In this document: positions 35,735 through 43,408 of the stretch, in pieces
Layout of the letters: each line of letters starts with the position of its first letter
Position numbering within the stretch: position 1 is the first letter of the stretch
NCBI RefSeq assembly: GCF_017352155.2
Contig: NZ_CP084319.1
Span: 124,001 to 188,000, forward strand
Length of the DNA: 64,000 nt
Origin: Haloterrigena alkaliphila
GTDB lineage: Archaea; Halobacteriota; Halobacteria; Halobacteriales; Natrialbaceae
Direction: 5' to 3'
Notes under the pieces: generated by a model
What the model saw: the letters and a program-made list of their open reading frames with translations, nothing else
What the model was told of the DNA's origin: nothing
Database searches by the model: none
Translations under genes and position numbers: made by a program

Positions 35735-36265
35735 TGAAATGGTCGTGTTGAGTTTGTAGCATTGTGCCAGACGGCGAAGGCTTGGAGCCACGATTCAGCT
35801 GTTGACGGTTGTGCGTGACTGAAACAGTTTGAGAACGAAGAAGTACGTCGTTTTATCTCACTGAAGACACGTTCAGCAGCGTTCCTATTTTTCATATCGA
35901 AATCGGAGCCTCGATTGACGGAGTACAGTTTAGAGATATTTTGCTCCATCGACGAGAAACACGGCATCATCGAGATCATGTTTCTCAGTGAGTTCCTGCA
36001 GGAACCGTTCTGTCAACGCGGTCGTAGTCGTTGACTACAGCCTCATATGGAGAATATTGTTCGTTTCTGGATCGACAGCAGTGTACAGCCAATAACGATA
36101 TTCGTTGAGTTGAATCACTGTCTCGTCGAGCGCGACGTGATTCGGCTTCTCGTCATCCGTTGGCTGTAGATTGCACTTGTGAATCCAATCGTGGACGGCC
36201 TTTCGACTCCGTTCGATACCGGACCTCTCTAATTCCCGAACTATATTAGAAGGTGAGAGGTTGGT
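35735..36265 (-). pseudogene. Relic of an IS6-family transposase
   Basis: Read on the minus strand, the remains give SRKAVHDWIHKCNLQP, KPNHVALDETVIQLNEYRYW, LYTAVDPETNNILHMRL then a stop, LTERFLQELTEKHDLDDAVF LVDGAKYL then a frameshift, and NRNAAERVFSEIKRRTSSFS followed by HAQPSTAESWLQAFAVWHN. This is the order and wording of haloarchaeal IS6-type DDE transposases. At least one nonsense codon and one frameshift show it is dead. Inverted repeats are not recognisable. Confidence 0.8.
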
Positions 36266-36744
36266 TAAATTCCGCTATCATTCCTCATAGTTGCCCAGCG
36301 GAGCCGATTGATGGGTGCCTCTAGAACAGGGCTGAAGTGTGACTCCCGTTTTACGAATAGGTACAATAAGTACAATAGGTGAAATAGAGCCAATAGGTGA
36401 AATAGGCCTAATTTGTATCTATCCCACAATTCTATCCGCGAGTCGGAGGTAGGAGCACATCTCAAAAACCATCTGTTGATGGTCAGTATAGCTGTCGTCT
36501 CTGCTTTTCGACGACCAGATAGTTCATTTCGCACAGGGGGTGTGGCATGTCGCCCTTTCCACAACCTATTGATTAGACCGCTCGCTAGTGATTGGTCGAA
36601 GAGCCTATTATCGCTGAGTAGATTCGCTATTGCCATCGTTTCCCGTCAACTATGTATCGTATGCGGCGTTGTCATCAGTCTCACAGTGACGGTCACGTGA
36701 GATCCATACAACTACGTTCGAACGGCCGATAGACGGACACTGCA
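36266..36744. other. Intergenic region with short tandem motifs
   Basis: No gene is recognised between the IS6 relic and the amidase. The segment contains the small repeats at 36349-36407 and a CACAGTGACGGTCACGTGA motif near 36680. Confidence 0.5.
36349..36407. repeat. Short tandem repeats of an AATAGGT motif
   Basis: CAATAGGTGAAATAGAGC (36373-36390) is followed directly by CAATAGGTGAAATAGGC (36391-36407). Related partial copies (GAATAGGTACAATAAGTA) lie just before. The two main units match at 16 of 17 positions. Confidence 0.7.
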
Positions 36745-38307
36745 ATGCCAAGAAGTGACAAACACGTCTTTCGCCGACCAGATGGAGAGACGCTCGAGTC
36801 GCTCGCGGCGGACATTGGACTCTCTCTAACGCCTAACGAACGCGACGACTATGAGACCCTAGTCTCCGGTGCGATCGACGGCTTGGCCGGGATTGAACAG
36901 GGACCGTCGTTCGATCCGGGCCTCGAACCGGTGACTCTCGACGGCAGGGAGCGGGGATACCGGCCGACTGTGGACGAGGATCCGCTGAACGCCTGGATCA
37001 CGAAAGGTGAGGTCCGCGGCGAGACGGACGGACCGCTGTCGGACGTCACCGTCGGCGTCAAGGACTCGATCGCCGTCGCCGGGTACGAGATGACGGCCGG
37101 ATCCAGAGTGCTCGAGGGGTTCGTTCCCCGGATCGACGCGTCCGTGGTCTCCCGCCTCCTCGAAGACGGTGCGACGATCGCTGGCAAGCTTAACATGGAG
37201 AGTTTCGCCTGGTCGGGTCGCGGTGATATCTCTGATTTCGGCCCGGTAGAGAACCCGCATGGGGAGAACCGGCTTCCCGGAGGCTCGTCCAGTGGATCGG
37301 CCGCGGCTCCCGCAAACGACGAGTGTGACGTCGCACTCGGAACCGATCAGGCCGGCTCGGTCCGCATTCCGAGCTCCTGGTGTGGACTCGTCGGACTGAA
37401 ACCCACTCACGGACTCGTTCCCTATACGGGTACGCTACCGCTCGAAGTGAGTCTCGATCACATCGGCCCGATGGCCCCGACCGTCGATCTCGTCGCCACT
37501 GCGCTCGATGCGATCGCCGGCGTCGACGTCGTTGACGGGATCCAGTTAGACCAGCGCCAGCCACGATCCCTCGAGACTGACTCGTACGCTGACTCCGTCG
37601 ACGACAACATCGAATCCCTCTCAATTGCGGTCCTCGAGGAGGGATTCGGCTGGGAATTCTCTGAATCCGAAGTCGACGACGCTGTTCGGGATACCGCAGC
37701 GACGTTCGAGGACCTCGGTGTCTCCTGTGAGACAGTTTCGGTGCCGATCCATCGACGAGGAGTGAGCGCATGGGCGGCCATCGCCTCACAGGGTGGACGG
37801 CGTCTCCTCCGAGAGGGCGGCGTCGGAACCAACCACACCGGCTGGACGTGGACTCGTCTTGCCAGAGCGCTCAAGTCGGCGCTCGACGCTCGGACAGACG
37901 AACTGCCACCGACGGTCAAACGGTCGCTCCTCGCAGGCGAGTTTCTGGCGGATACGTACGGTGTCGAACCGTACGCGAAAGGGCGCAACGTCGCAATGGC
38001 TGCGCGACAGATGTATGACGAGATCCTGGCGGAGCACGATGCTCTCCTCCTGCCGACGACGGCAACGCGTGCCTTCGAAGGGCCGGCGGCCTTCGATCGA
38101 GTCGACGCACTCGAGCGGGAGATACAGACGATCGTCAACACCTGTCCCTTCAACCTCACCGGCCATCCAGCCGTGTCGGTGCCGTGTGCGAAGCCGGACG
38201 GACTCCCGGTGGGTGCGATGCTCGTCGGCTCTCGGTTCGACGAGACGACGCTTCTGGCGCTAGCCGGAGCGTACGAACGTGCCACGGAGTGGGAGGATCA
38301 ACCGTAG
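36745..38307 (+). CDS. Amidase-signature family amidase
   Basis: A 520-residue member of the amidase signature family, which hydrolyses amides with a Ser-cisSer-Lys triad. The catalytic lysine is in TVGVKDSIAVAG, and the serines lie in LPGGSSSGSAAAPA and LGTDQAGSVRIPSSWCGLVG LKPTHG. A helical C-terminal region ends ATEWEDQP. The N-terminal 70 residues (LADDIGLSLTPNERDDYETL-like) resemble those of amidases found in nitrile and indoleacetamide operons. The substrate is unknown. It stands alone downstream of the IS6 relic and upstream of a broken sensor-kinase gene. GatA is an alternative family member, but no gatB or gatC partner is present. Confidence 0.88.
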   Translation: MPRSDKHVFRRPDGETLESLAADIGLSLTPNERDDYETLVSGAIDGLAGIEQGPSFDPGLEPVTLDGRERGYRPTVDEDPLNAWITKGEVRGETDGPLSDVTVGVKDSIAVAGYEMTAGSRVLEGFVPRIDASVVSRLLEDGATIAGKLNMESFAWSGRGDISDFGPVENPHGENRLPGGSSSGSAAAPANDECDVALGTDQAGSVRIPSSWCGLVGLKPTHGLVPYTGTLPLEVSLDHIGPMAPTVDLVATALDAIAGVDVVDGIQLDQRQPRSLETDSYADSVDDNIESLSIAVLEEGFGWEFSESEVDDAVRDTAATFEDLGVSCETVSVPIHRRGVSAWAAIASQGGRRLLREGGVGTNHTGWTWTRLARALKSALDARTDELPPTVKRSLLAGEFLADTYGVEPYAKGRNVAMAARQMYDEILAEHDALLLPTTATRAFEGPAAFDRVDALEREIQTIVNTCPFNLTGHPAVSVPCAKPDGLPVGAMLVGSRFDETTLLALAGAYERATEWEDQP

Positions 38308-38368
38308 CCGTCTGATTGCAGATCGACTATTGAGAGAGTCCGCTCGTCGATCCAACTATATATCGTTC

Positions 38369-38991
38369 CTACGTATCTACGTCGGGAAGTGTGAACGAGA
38401 ACGCCAACCCCTCTCCAGGCTCGGAATCCACCCAGATCTCGCCGCCATGGCGTTCGATGATCCGCTCACAGAGTACGAGTCCGATGCCGGTTCCTTCGTA
38501 CTCTTCGCGACTGTGCAGTCGGTCGAAGATGTCAAAGATCCGCTCTCGCTCGTCGTTGTCGATTCCAATTCCGTTGTCCTGTACTGAGATCACCCACATA
38601 TCCCTGTCTCGCTCTGCCGTTACCTGAATTCGCGGGGGTGTGTCCCCCGAGTACTTGATTGCGTTGCTCAAGAGGTTCTGAACGAGCTGTTGTAGTTGAT
38701 TGCTGTCGCCCGCTCACCGCGCTCGAGTCCTTGACGGATAAACGGGACAACGGCTGCGAACTGGTCCGCCTGCGACTCGTAGATCAGCGCGAAGTGATCA
38801 TTGCAGAAGTCCCCGTCCATCGGTTCGACGGGCCCGCAGAAGTGCGGACTCGACTGGAGGGCCTGAAGGGGGCTATCGAGGCTTAGGACGTCGCCTGCGG
38901 CGGGGTGGTTGGTCTTACTCACGAGGATCAGTATCAGAGAGAGCGGATCTGTAGGTATACGTTCCTTGGTCGTAATATGGTTGAATTTCAC
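38369..38991 (-). pseudogene. Sensor histidine kinase collapsed by an internal deletion
   Basis: Two ends of one kinase are joined in different frames. The 5' part (38991 to about 38706) encodes a MEDS-type sensor start: SPHFCGPVEPMDGDFCNDHF ALIYES, then FIRQGLERGERATAI. The 3' part (about 38708 to 38369) encodes QLQQLVQNLLSNAIKYSG, VQDNGIGIDNDERERIF and GTGIGLVLCERIIERHGGEI, the N, G1 and G2 boxes of the ATPase domain. The rest of MEDS, any PAS domains and the phospho-accepting His box are missing, so no working kinase can be made. Confidence 0.8.
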
Positions 38992-39309
38992 GAACTATCT
39001 GTGCAATCGGCGAGAGAACTTACTATGTGACAAAACCCAATTATAGACCAGTAACAACACAGGCAACCGATATCGCTATCCAAACCTTAGCAGGCTGTAT
39101 ACTGCCCTGTGACATTATGAGAACCAACTCTCAGAATGTGGGAGTCTGTCCGATAGCCGAATAGTCGCTCCACTACTACACAAATATACGTTTACGACTC
39201 GATGTGGGTCTAGCCTATTCCAGATTGAGAGATGTCCTCCTCGAACCAATACTCGATTTATGCTGTAACCATGTCCTGCTTTCACTATCTGTCAACCAAT
39301 GAATGAGCT
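38992..39309. other. Intergenic region before the CARDB protein gene
   Basis: About 320 bases of lower GC content. I see no gene and no clear regulatory element. Confidence 0.5.
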
Positions 39310-40947
39310 ATGTTTCCAACTCGACTCAACAGACGACCCCTTCTCAAAGGGGTCGCAGGGGTCGTTGCCGCGATCAGCGCCATCGGCACTGCGGGTGGCC
39401 AACAATCGGCGGAACACAGTCGGGTTCGCCCGCCAGACCCGTCGCTAACCGTTCAGCCCGGCACGTCTCTAATATTCGAGGTGACTCCAGTGTCCACGGG
39501 CGACCGCTATCAGTATCCAGAATGGTTCGTCGATGGGGAATCCACAGGGCTATCGATGGGGCCATGGTATAGTGCCTATCTCGAACATCAGAACGTACAA
39601 GTCTGGCAGCATGAAATCGAATCGGACTGCGAAGTGACGGCCGTTGTCGACCCCGAAGGAGGGAACCGCCGCACAACGTCATGGAACATTGCGACAAGTT
39701 CGGATGGAATCGCCCCACCCGCCGTCACTGATGCCCGGCCCTCCCCTGAAAATAGACGTCGACTCGAGGATGGCCAGACCTTCGAGTGTACACTTGACGT
39801 CCACGATCCCGATGGCAACCTCGACCGCGTCATTTGGTGGGCCCGCGCGGTGGACTATGTGATGGAGGTCACCTCGATCAGCGGCACCCACGCAACCGCC
39901 AGTATTTCGCCCAGCACCGAAGATATCGTCCAAGAAGGCGTGACCGCACTGGTCGTTACCGAAAACGGTGCGATCGCCGACGGCCCGATCTGGGAATTCG
40001 AACCCGTTCGACAGGACGCGTCGTTTACCGTCTCGAACGTGGACACCAACTCTCCGATCCCCGGCGGGGCAACACTAGATGTGACCGCCACAATCCAAAA
40101 CGAGGGCGGCGTGACCGGGACGACCAACGTCGACCTCATCGTCGGACACGATCCGGAACGCGCCGATACGACATCGGTCGACCTCTACGCGGGCGAATCG
40201 ACCGCCGTCCAACTCGAATTCGAAGCCGGACAGCCTGCGGGCGGTCGTGAAGAATTCCCGGGCCGAATCGAAACAGCCGATGACACCGCCGAATTCCAGA
40301 TCGTCGTCGACGACAGTAGCGGCGGGTCGGACCCCGCTGAATTCCGTGTCATGGGCCTGCAGACGAACTCTCCCGTGGGTGGCGGCGAAACACTCGAAGT
40401 CACTCCCACAATCCAAAACATCGGTGACGAAACCGGTCGCACGGACATTGAACTCGTTGTCGGCCACTCTCCATCCACCGAGGACAGCACGATGTTGACC
40501 CTCGACCCGGGAGAATCAGCGACCCCGACATTAACATTCCAAGCCGGACAGCCCGCGGGTGGGCGCGAAGAGTTCCCCGTCGTCATCGATACTGGGGCGG
40601 ACACGGCAACGCGAACGGTTGTCGTTGAAAATGATGAACCACGCCCGGCTACGTTTAACGTCATGGGGATGTCGACAAACTCCCCCGTCGGCCCCGGTGG
40701 CACGCTACAGGTGAACACAACGATCCAAAACGTTGGCGACGAAACCGGCCGCACTGATATCGAACTCGTTGTCGGGCACTCCCCATCCATCGAGGACAGT
40801 ACGATGTTGACGCTTGATCCCGATGAATCTGCCTCGCTCACACTCACGTTCCAAGCTGGACAGCCCACAGGCGGTCGGGAGGAGTTCCCTGTCGTAATCG
40901 ATACTGGTGCTGACACGGCGTCGGAATCCGTTGTGGTGGCGGACTGA
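39310..40947 (+). CDS. Exported CARDB-repeat surface protein
   Basis: A 545-residue protein starting with a twin-arginine-like signal (NRRPLLKGVAGVVAAISAIG TAGG), so it is probably exported folded. Residues 45-235 are an Ig-like region (VQPGTSLIFEVTP, HDPDGNLDRVIWW). Three CARDB-type beta-sandwich repeats follow at about 240-335, 343-435 and 445-545. Each has the pattern TNSPxxGGxTLxVTxTIQN, IELVVGHSP and FQAGQPAGGREEFPVVI. Repeats two and three are nearly identical even as DNA. No membrane anchor or PGF-CTERM motif is seen at the C-terminus. Likely roles are cell-surface binding or matrix; no enzymatic motif is visible. Confidence 0.8.
   Translation: MFPTRLNRRPLLKGVAGVVAAISAIGTAGGQQSAEHSRVRPPDPSLTVQPGTSLIFEVTPVSTGDRYQYPEWFVDGESTGLSMGPWYSAYLEHQNVQVWQHEIESDCEVTAVVDPEGGNRRTTSWNIATSSDGIAPPAVTDARPSPENRRRLEDGQTFECTLDVHDPDGNLDRVIWWARAVDYVMEVTSISGTHATASISPSTEDIVQEGVTALVVTENGAIADGPIWEFEPVRQDASFTVSNVDTNSPIPGGATLDVTATIQNEGGVTGTTNVDLIVGHDPERADTTSVDLYAGESTAVQLEFEAGQPAGGREEFPGRIETADDTAEFQIVVDDSSGGSDPAEFRVMGLQTNSPVGGGETLEVTPTIQNIGDETGRTDIELVVGHSPSTEDSTMLTLDPGESATPTLTFQAGQPAGGREEFPVVIDTGADTATRTVVVENDEPRPATFNVMGMSTNSPVGPGGTLQVNTTIQNVGDETGRTDIELVVGHSPSIEDSTMLTLDPDESASLTLTFQAGQPTGGREEFPVVIDTGADTASESVVVAD
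40341..40925 (+). repeat. Tandem duplication of a CARDB module
   Basis: The units at about 40341-40626 and 40656-40925 share long runs (for example GAACTCGTTGTCGG and GACAGNACGATGTTGAC) and differ mostly at third codon positions. They arose by duplication within the gene. Confidence 0.7.
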
Positions 40948-40990
40948 CGCCCGCTCTGGCCACGCCGTTCTATCGCAACTCAGTATTCCG

Positions 40991-41500
40991 TTAGCGATCG
41001 TTCGAGCGAAGATCCTCGATGAGCCGGAAGCCGTTCACGAACGTCACCGAGTCATCGTACCCTTCACTGGCCAGAACGGTTTCAGCCCCCTCGCCGGCCG
41101 CGGTATCCGTCGTGTAGATGTACACCTCGGTCGCCGTACCCGTACTGAGGTGCTGGGCAGCTAGCGCTGCGAGCGCGGCGTCGGCTCGCTCGACCTCGTC
41201 CGCAGGGCGGTCGTCGGCGTTTGCGATGTACCGCTGGACGCCATCCATCGCCCGCGAGACGATGGGCTCTGAAAACTCGAGCGGCGCTGCGACCGTCACC
41301 CACCCTTCGTCGATCGCGGCGTCGACGGGCGGTGGCTCGACGTCGGGGTCGTCGACGGTTAACTCCTCGTATACCCGCTCTGGCAGGACGAATGTGATGT
41401 CGTTCCGGCGGGCGAATCGACGAACTGCCTGGTACCGGTTGTTCGATGGCTGTCCTATTGCGACGAACAGGCCGGTGTCAGCGATGTGGAACGCGCTCAC
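40991..41500 (-). CDS. PIN-domain-like protein, putative toxin
   Basis: A 169-residue protein. It begins SAFHIADTGLFVAIGQPSNN, with the early Asp typical of PIN nucleases, then LPERVYEEL with a conserved Glu. The C-terminal half contains ERADAALAALAAQHL and VYIYTTDTAAGEGAETVL, with acidic residues that could complete a metal site. PIN proteins cut RNA and often serve as toxins. The start overlaps the stop of the HTH gene by four bases, the usual order for an antitoxin-toxin pair. The fold is inferred from motif spacing only. Confidence 0.7.
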   Translation of the reverse strand: MSAFHIADTGLFVAIGQPSNNRYQAVRRFARRNDITFVLPERVYEELTVDDPDVEPPPVDAAIDEGWVTVAAPLEFSEPIVSRAMDGVQRYIANADDRPADEVERADAALAALAAQHLSTGTATEVYIYTTDTAAGEGAETVLASEGYDDSVTFVNGFRLIEDLRSNDR

Positions 41501-42090
41501 GCGTCGTCAGCAGCGCCGTCGATGTCCAACTCGTCGAGCGACGCCCCTGATTCGTCGATGTCGTAGTGCTCATGGACGACGGGGCGGAGCGCCTGAAGGA
41601 TCATCTCTGCAGCCAGTGGTGAGATATCTAGATCCTCGGCCATCAGGCGGTGAGTCACCTCGCCACGTTCACGAGCGACAGCGTAGGTAAGTGCCGTCGC
41701 GAGGCCCGCGACGCCGTGGCGGTCGATGTAGGTGTCGATGTCGCCGTTCGTCTCGCGACGCCCGACTGCGTCGATCAGCGCCGGCGTGATCGTGTACTCC
41801 CGGTTGCCTGCGGCCGTCGTCACAGTCAGGTCGATCTCGCGGGCGGCGTATCGCCGGGGCTGCTCGTCGTGAGTGACCTCGAGGACGCCAGCGTCGACAA
41901 GCCGATTGACGTAGCTGTAGGCTGTGCCCTGGGCGAGCTCGAGTTCGTCCATCAGTTCCTGGACGGTGGCGCCGGGCTCACGAGCGAGATACGCGTACAG
42001 CCGGGCCAGCTGAGGCTCCTCCAGCAGGTCCGCGACCGAGAGGAAGTCACGGACGATGTCGCCGTCGGCGCGGTTTGAGGTGCGGGACAC
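41497..42090 (-). CDS. Winged-HTH regulator, putative antitoxin partner of the PIN-like protein
   Basis: A 197-residue protein. Residues 18-75 form a winged HTH (LARLYAYLAREPGATVQELM, ELAQGTAYSYVNRLVDAGVL). A middle wing and dimer region follows (ITPALIDAVGRRE), and the C-terminus is an acidic tail (ESGASLDELDIDGAADDA) suited to contact a toxin. It is co-transcribed with the PIN-like gene. A dyad lies just upstream of its start at 42110-42128, which fits self-repression. Confidence 0.75.
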   Translation of the reverse strand: MSRTSNRADGDIVRDFLSVADLLEEPQLARLYAYLAREPGATVQELMDELELAQGTAYSYVNRLVDAGVLEVTHDEQPRRYAAREIDLTVTTAAGNREYTITPALIDAVGRRETNGDIDTYIDRHGVAGLATALTYAVARERGEVTHRLMAEDLDISPLAAEMILQALRPVVHEHYDIDESGASLDELDIDGAADDA

Positions 42091-42109
42091 GGTTCGTTCC
42101 TAATTACAT

Positions 42110-42128
42110 TTTACAGTGAAACAGTAAA
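42110..42128. promoter_or_regulatory. Dyad upstream of the HTH/PIN pair
   Basis: TTTACAGTGAAACAGTAAA is an imperfect palindrome centred 29 bases before the HTH start codon at 42090, where the TATA box would be. It is a good candidate for an autoregulatory operator. Confidence 0.45.
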
Positions 42129-42271
42129 GAGTGTTTGGGTCACTCCGCTGGCGCCACGACGATGTGTTCCTCGAGGTTGCGTCCAGTGGGTGACTGGCTC
42201 GGGCTATAGCGGTCACAGAACTGGAGCGGGCCTTCAGGCTTGCCCGGTTCAAAGCAACCACGGGCAAAGCG

Positions 42272-42680
42272 CTACGACAGATGTCGCCGAACCGCCGCCG
42301 CAGCGTCGCAGACACACTCCTCAGCTGTCTCGATCACGTGCTCATTGAGCAGCGACGTCAGAACACGTTGAGTACAGAGGCGACCCGAGGTCGCATTGTT
42401 TCCGGCACCGAGCCACGTTGACGCCCCGCAGACGTAGAGATCTCTGACAAGTGTGCCGTACCTCGACCAGTTGGAGGACGGCCGCCACGAGAAATTCTAT
42501 CGGAGGTGGTGACTCCCGGCGACACTATCGCCGCCGACGAGGTTCGGGTTGAGTGGAGCGGGGATGTTCGAGCGAATTTCGAGCACCCATGAACCGTAAA
42601 CTCCCAACGCAGCCTCAACGGAGAGGTGGGATTCCACGGTGTTCACGCCGTGGAGGATGTCAATACCGTCCGCTGCCAAC
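42272..42680 (-). pseudogene. C-terminal relic of a phytoene-desaturase-like FAD oxidoreductase
   Basis: On the minus strand the frame gives APLNPNLVGGDSVAGSHHL, an in-frame TAG at 42499-42497, then SRYGTLVRDLYVCGASTWLG AGNNATSGRL, and stops at 42272. This is the FAD-closing C-terminus of the carotenoid/retinol oxidoreductase superfamily. The N-terminal two thirds are absent. The gene is dead. Confidence 0.75.
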
Positions 42681-42736
42681 TGCTATTCGTACGCTTGCTT
42701 GACGCGTTCGAACCGCCTCGCACATACATCCACTCG

Positions 42737-43378
42737 TTACTCCTCGGACGAGGTCGTAATCTCCTCGAGGACGGTATCGGTCAGTACGACGTCGCCGTAT
42801 TTCGCGTCGATATCGAAGAGATTCGCCCTATGCGGGCCTTCCGCTCTGTCGCCCACGGCGTCGGCCGGAACGATCGTTCGATAGCCGTGCTGGAGGCTGT
42901 CAACTGCCGTCGCACGGACGCAGCCGCTGGTAGTAACACCGACGAGTACGAGGGTATCGACGCGATTAGTTGTCAGCTCTGACTGGAGGTCGGTCCCGAA
43001 GAAGGCGCTGGCGTACTTCTTCAGGATGACCCGTTCGTCGGCGATCGGTTCGATGCGCTCGTCCACTTCAACGCGGTCAGTACCGAGTCGGAGTTCCTTG
43101 AGCGCAGGCACTTTTTCCACGAACATCCCCGCGTCGCCGTACGAATCCTCGAACGCGACGGTGGTGAAGTATCGGGGCAGGTTGTGTTCTCGGAACGCCT
43201 CGAGAAGCCGCTCCGTCTGCTCGAGGACGTCGTCGACGTCGGCCCCGAGGTTCGAACTCGGGTCGGTGAAGGCGTTGATGAGGTCTATAACGAGCAGCGC
43301 CGGTCGTTCCCCCATACCGACGCTCTCGCCGAACTCCAGGTCGTCGTAGCGGTCCTCCGTGTCGTCGATCCAATTCAT
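42737..43378 (-). CDS. Isochorismatase-like cysteine hydrolase (N-carbamoylsarcosine amidase type)
   Basis: A 213-residue hydrolase. The triad is Asp32 in LLVIDLINAF, a Lys at 120-121 in ILKKYASAFFGT and Cys153 in VGVTTSGCVRAT, followed by GYRTIVPADAVGDR. The family includes N-carbamoylsarcosine amidase, ureidoacrylate amidohydrolase and nicotinamidase. The gene lies 30 bases downstream of hyuB and in the same direction. A likely job is therefore hydrolysis of the linear N-carbamoyl compound made by the HyuAB enzyme (hydantoin to carbamoyl compound to amino acid). That is inferred from context. Confidence 0.88.
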   Translation of the reverse strand: MNWIDDTEDRYDDLEFGESVGMGERPALLVIDLINAFTDPSSNLGADVDDVLEQTERLLEAFREHNLPRYFTTVAFEDSYGDAGMFVEKVPALKELRLGTDRVEVDERIEPIADERVILKKYASAFFGTDLQSELTTNRVDTLVLVGVTTSGCVRATAVDSLQHGYRTIVPADAVGDRAEGPHRANLFDIDAKYGDVVLTDTVLEEITTSSEE

Positions 43379-43408
43379 AGCATGATAGGTGCGGTAGACG
43401 ATCGATCG

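Noticed and set aside
36745-38307. Amidase as GatA of the Glu-tRNA amidotransferase
   Set aside because: No gatB or gatC is nearby, and the extended N-terminus differs from GatA.
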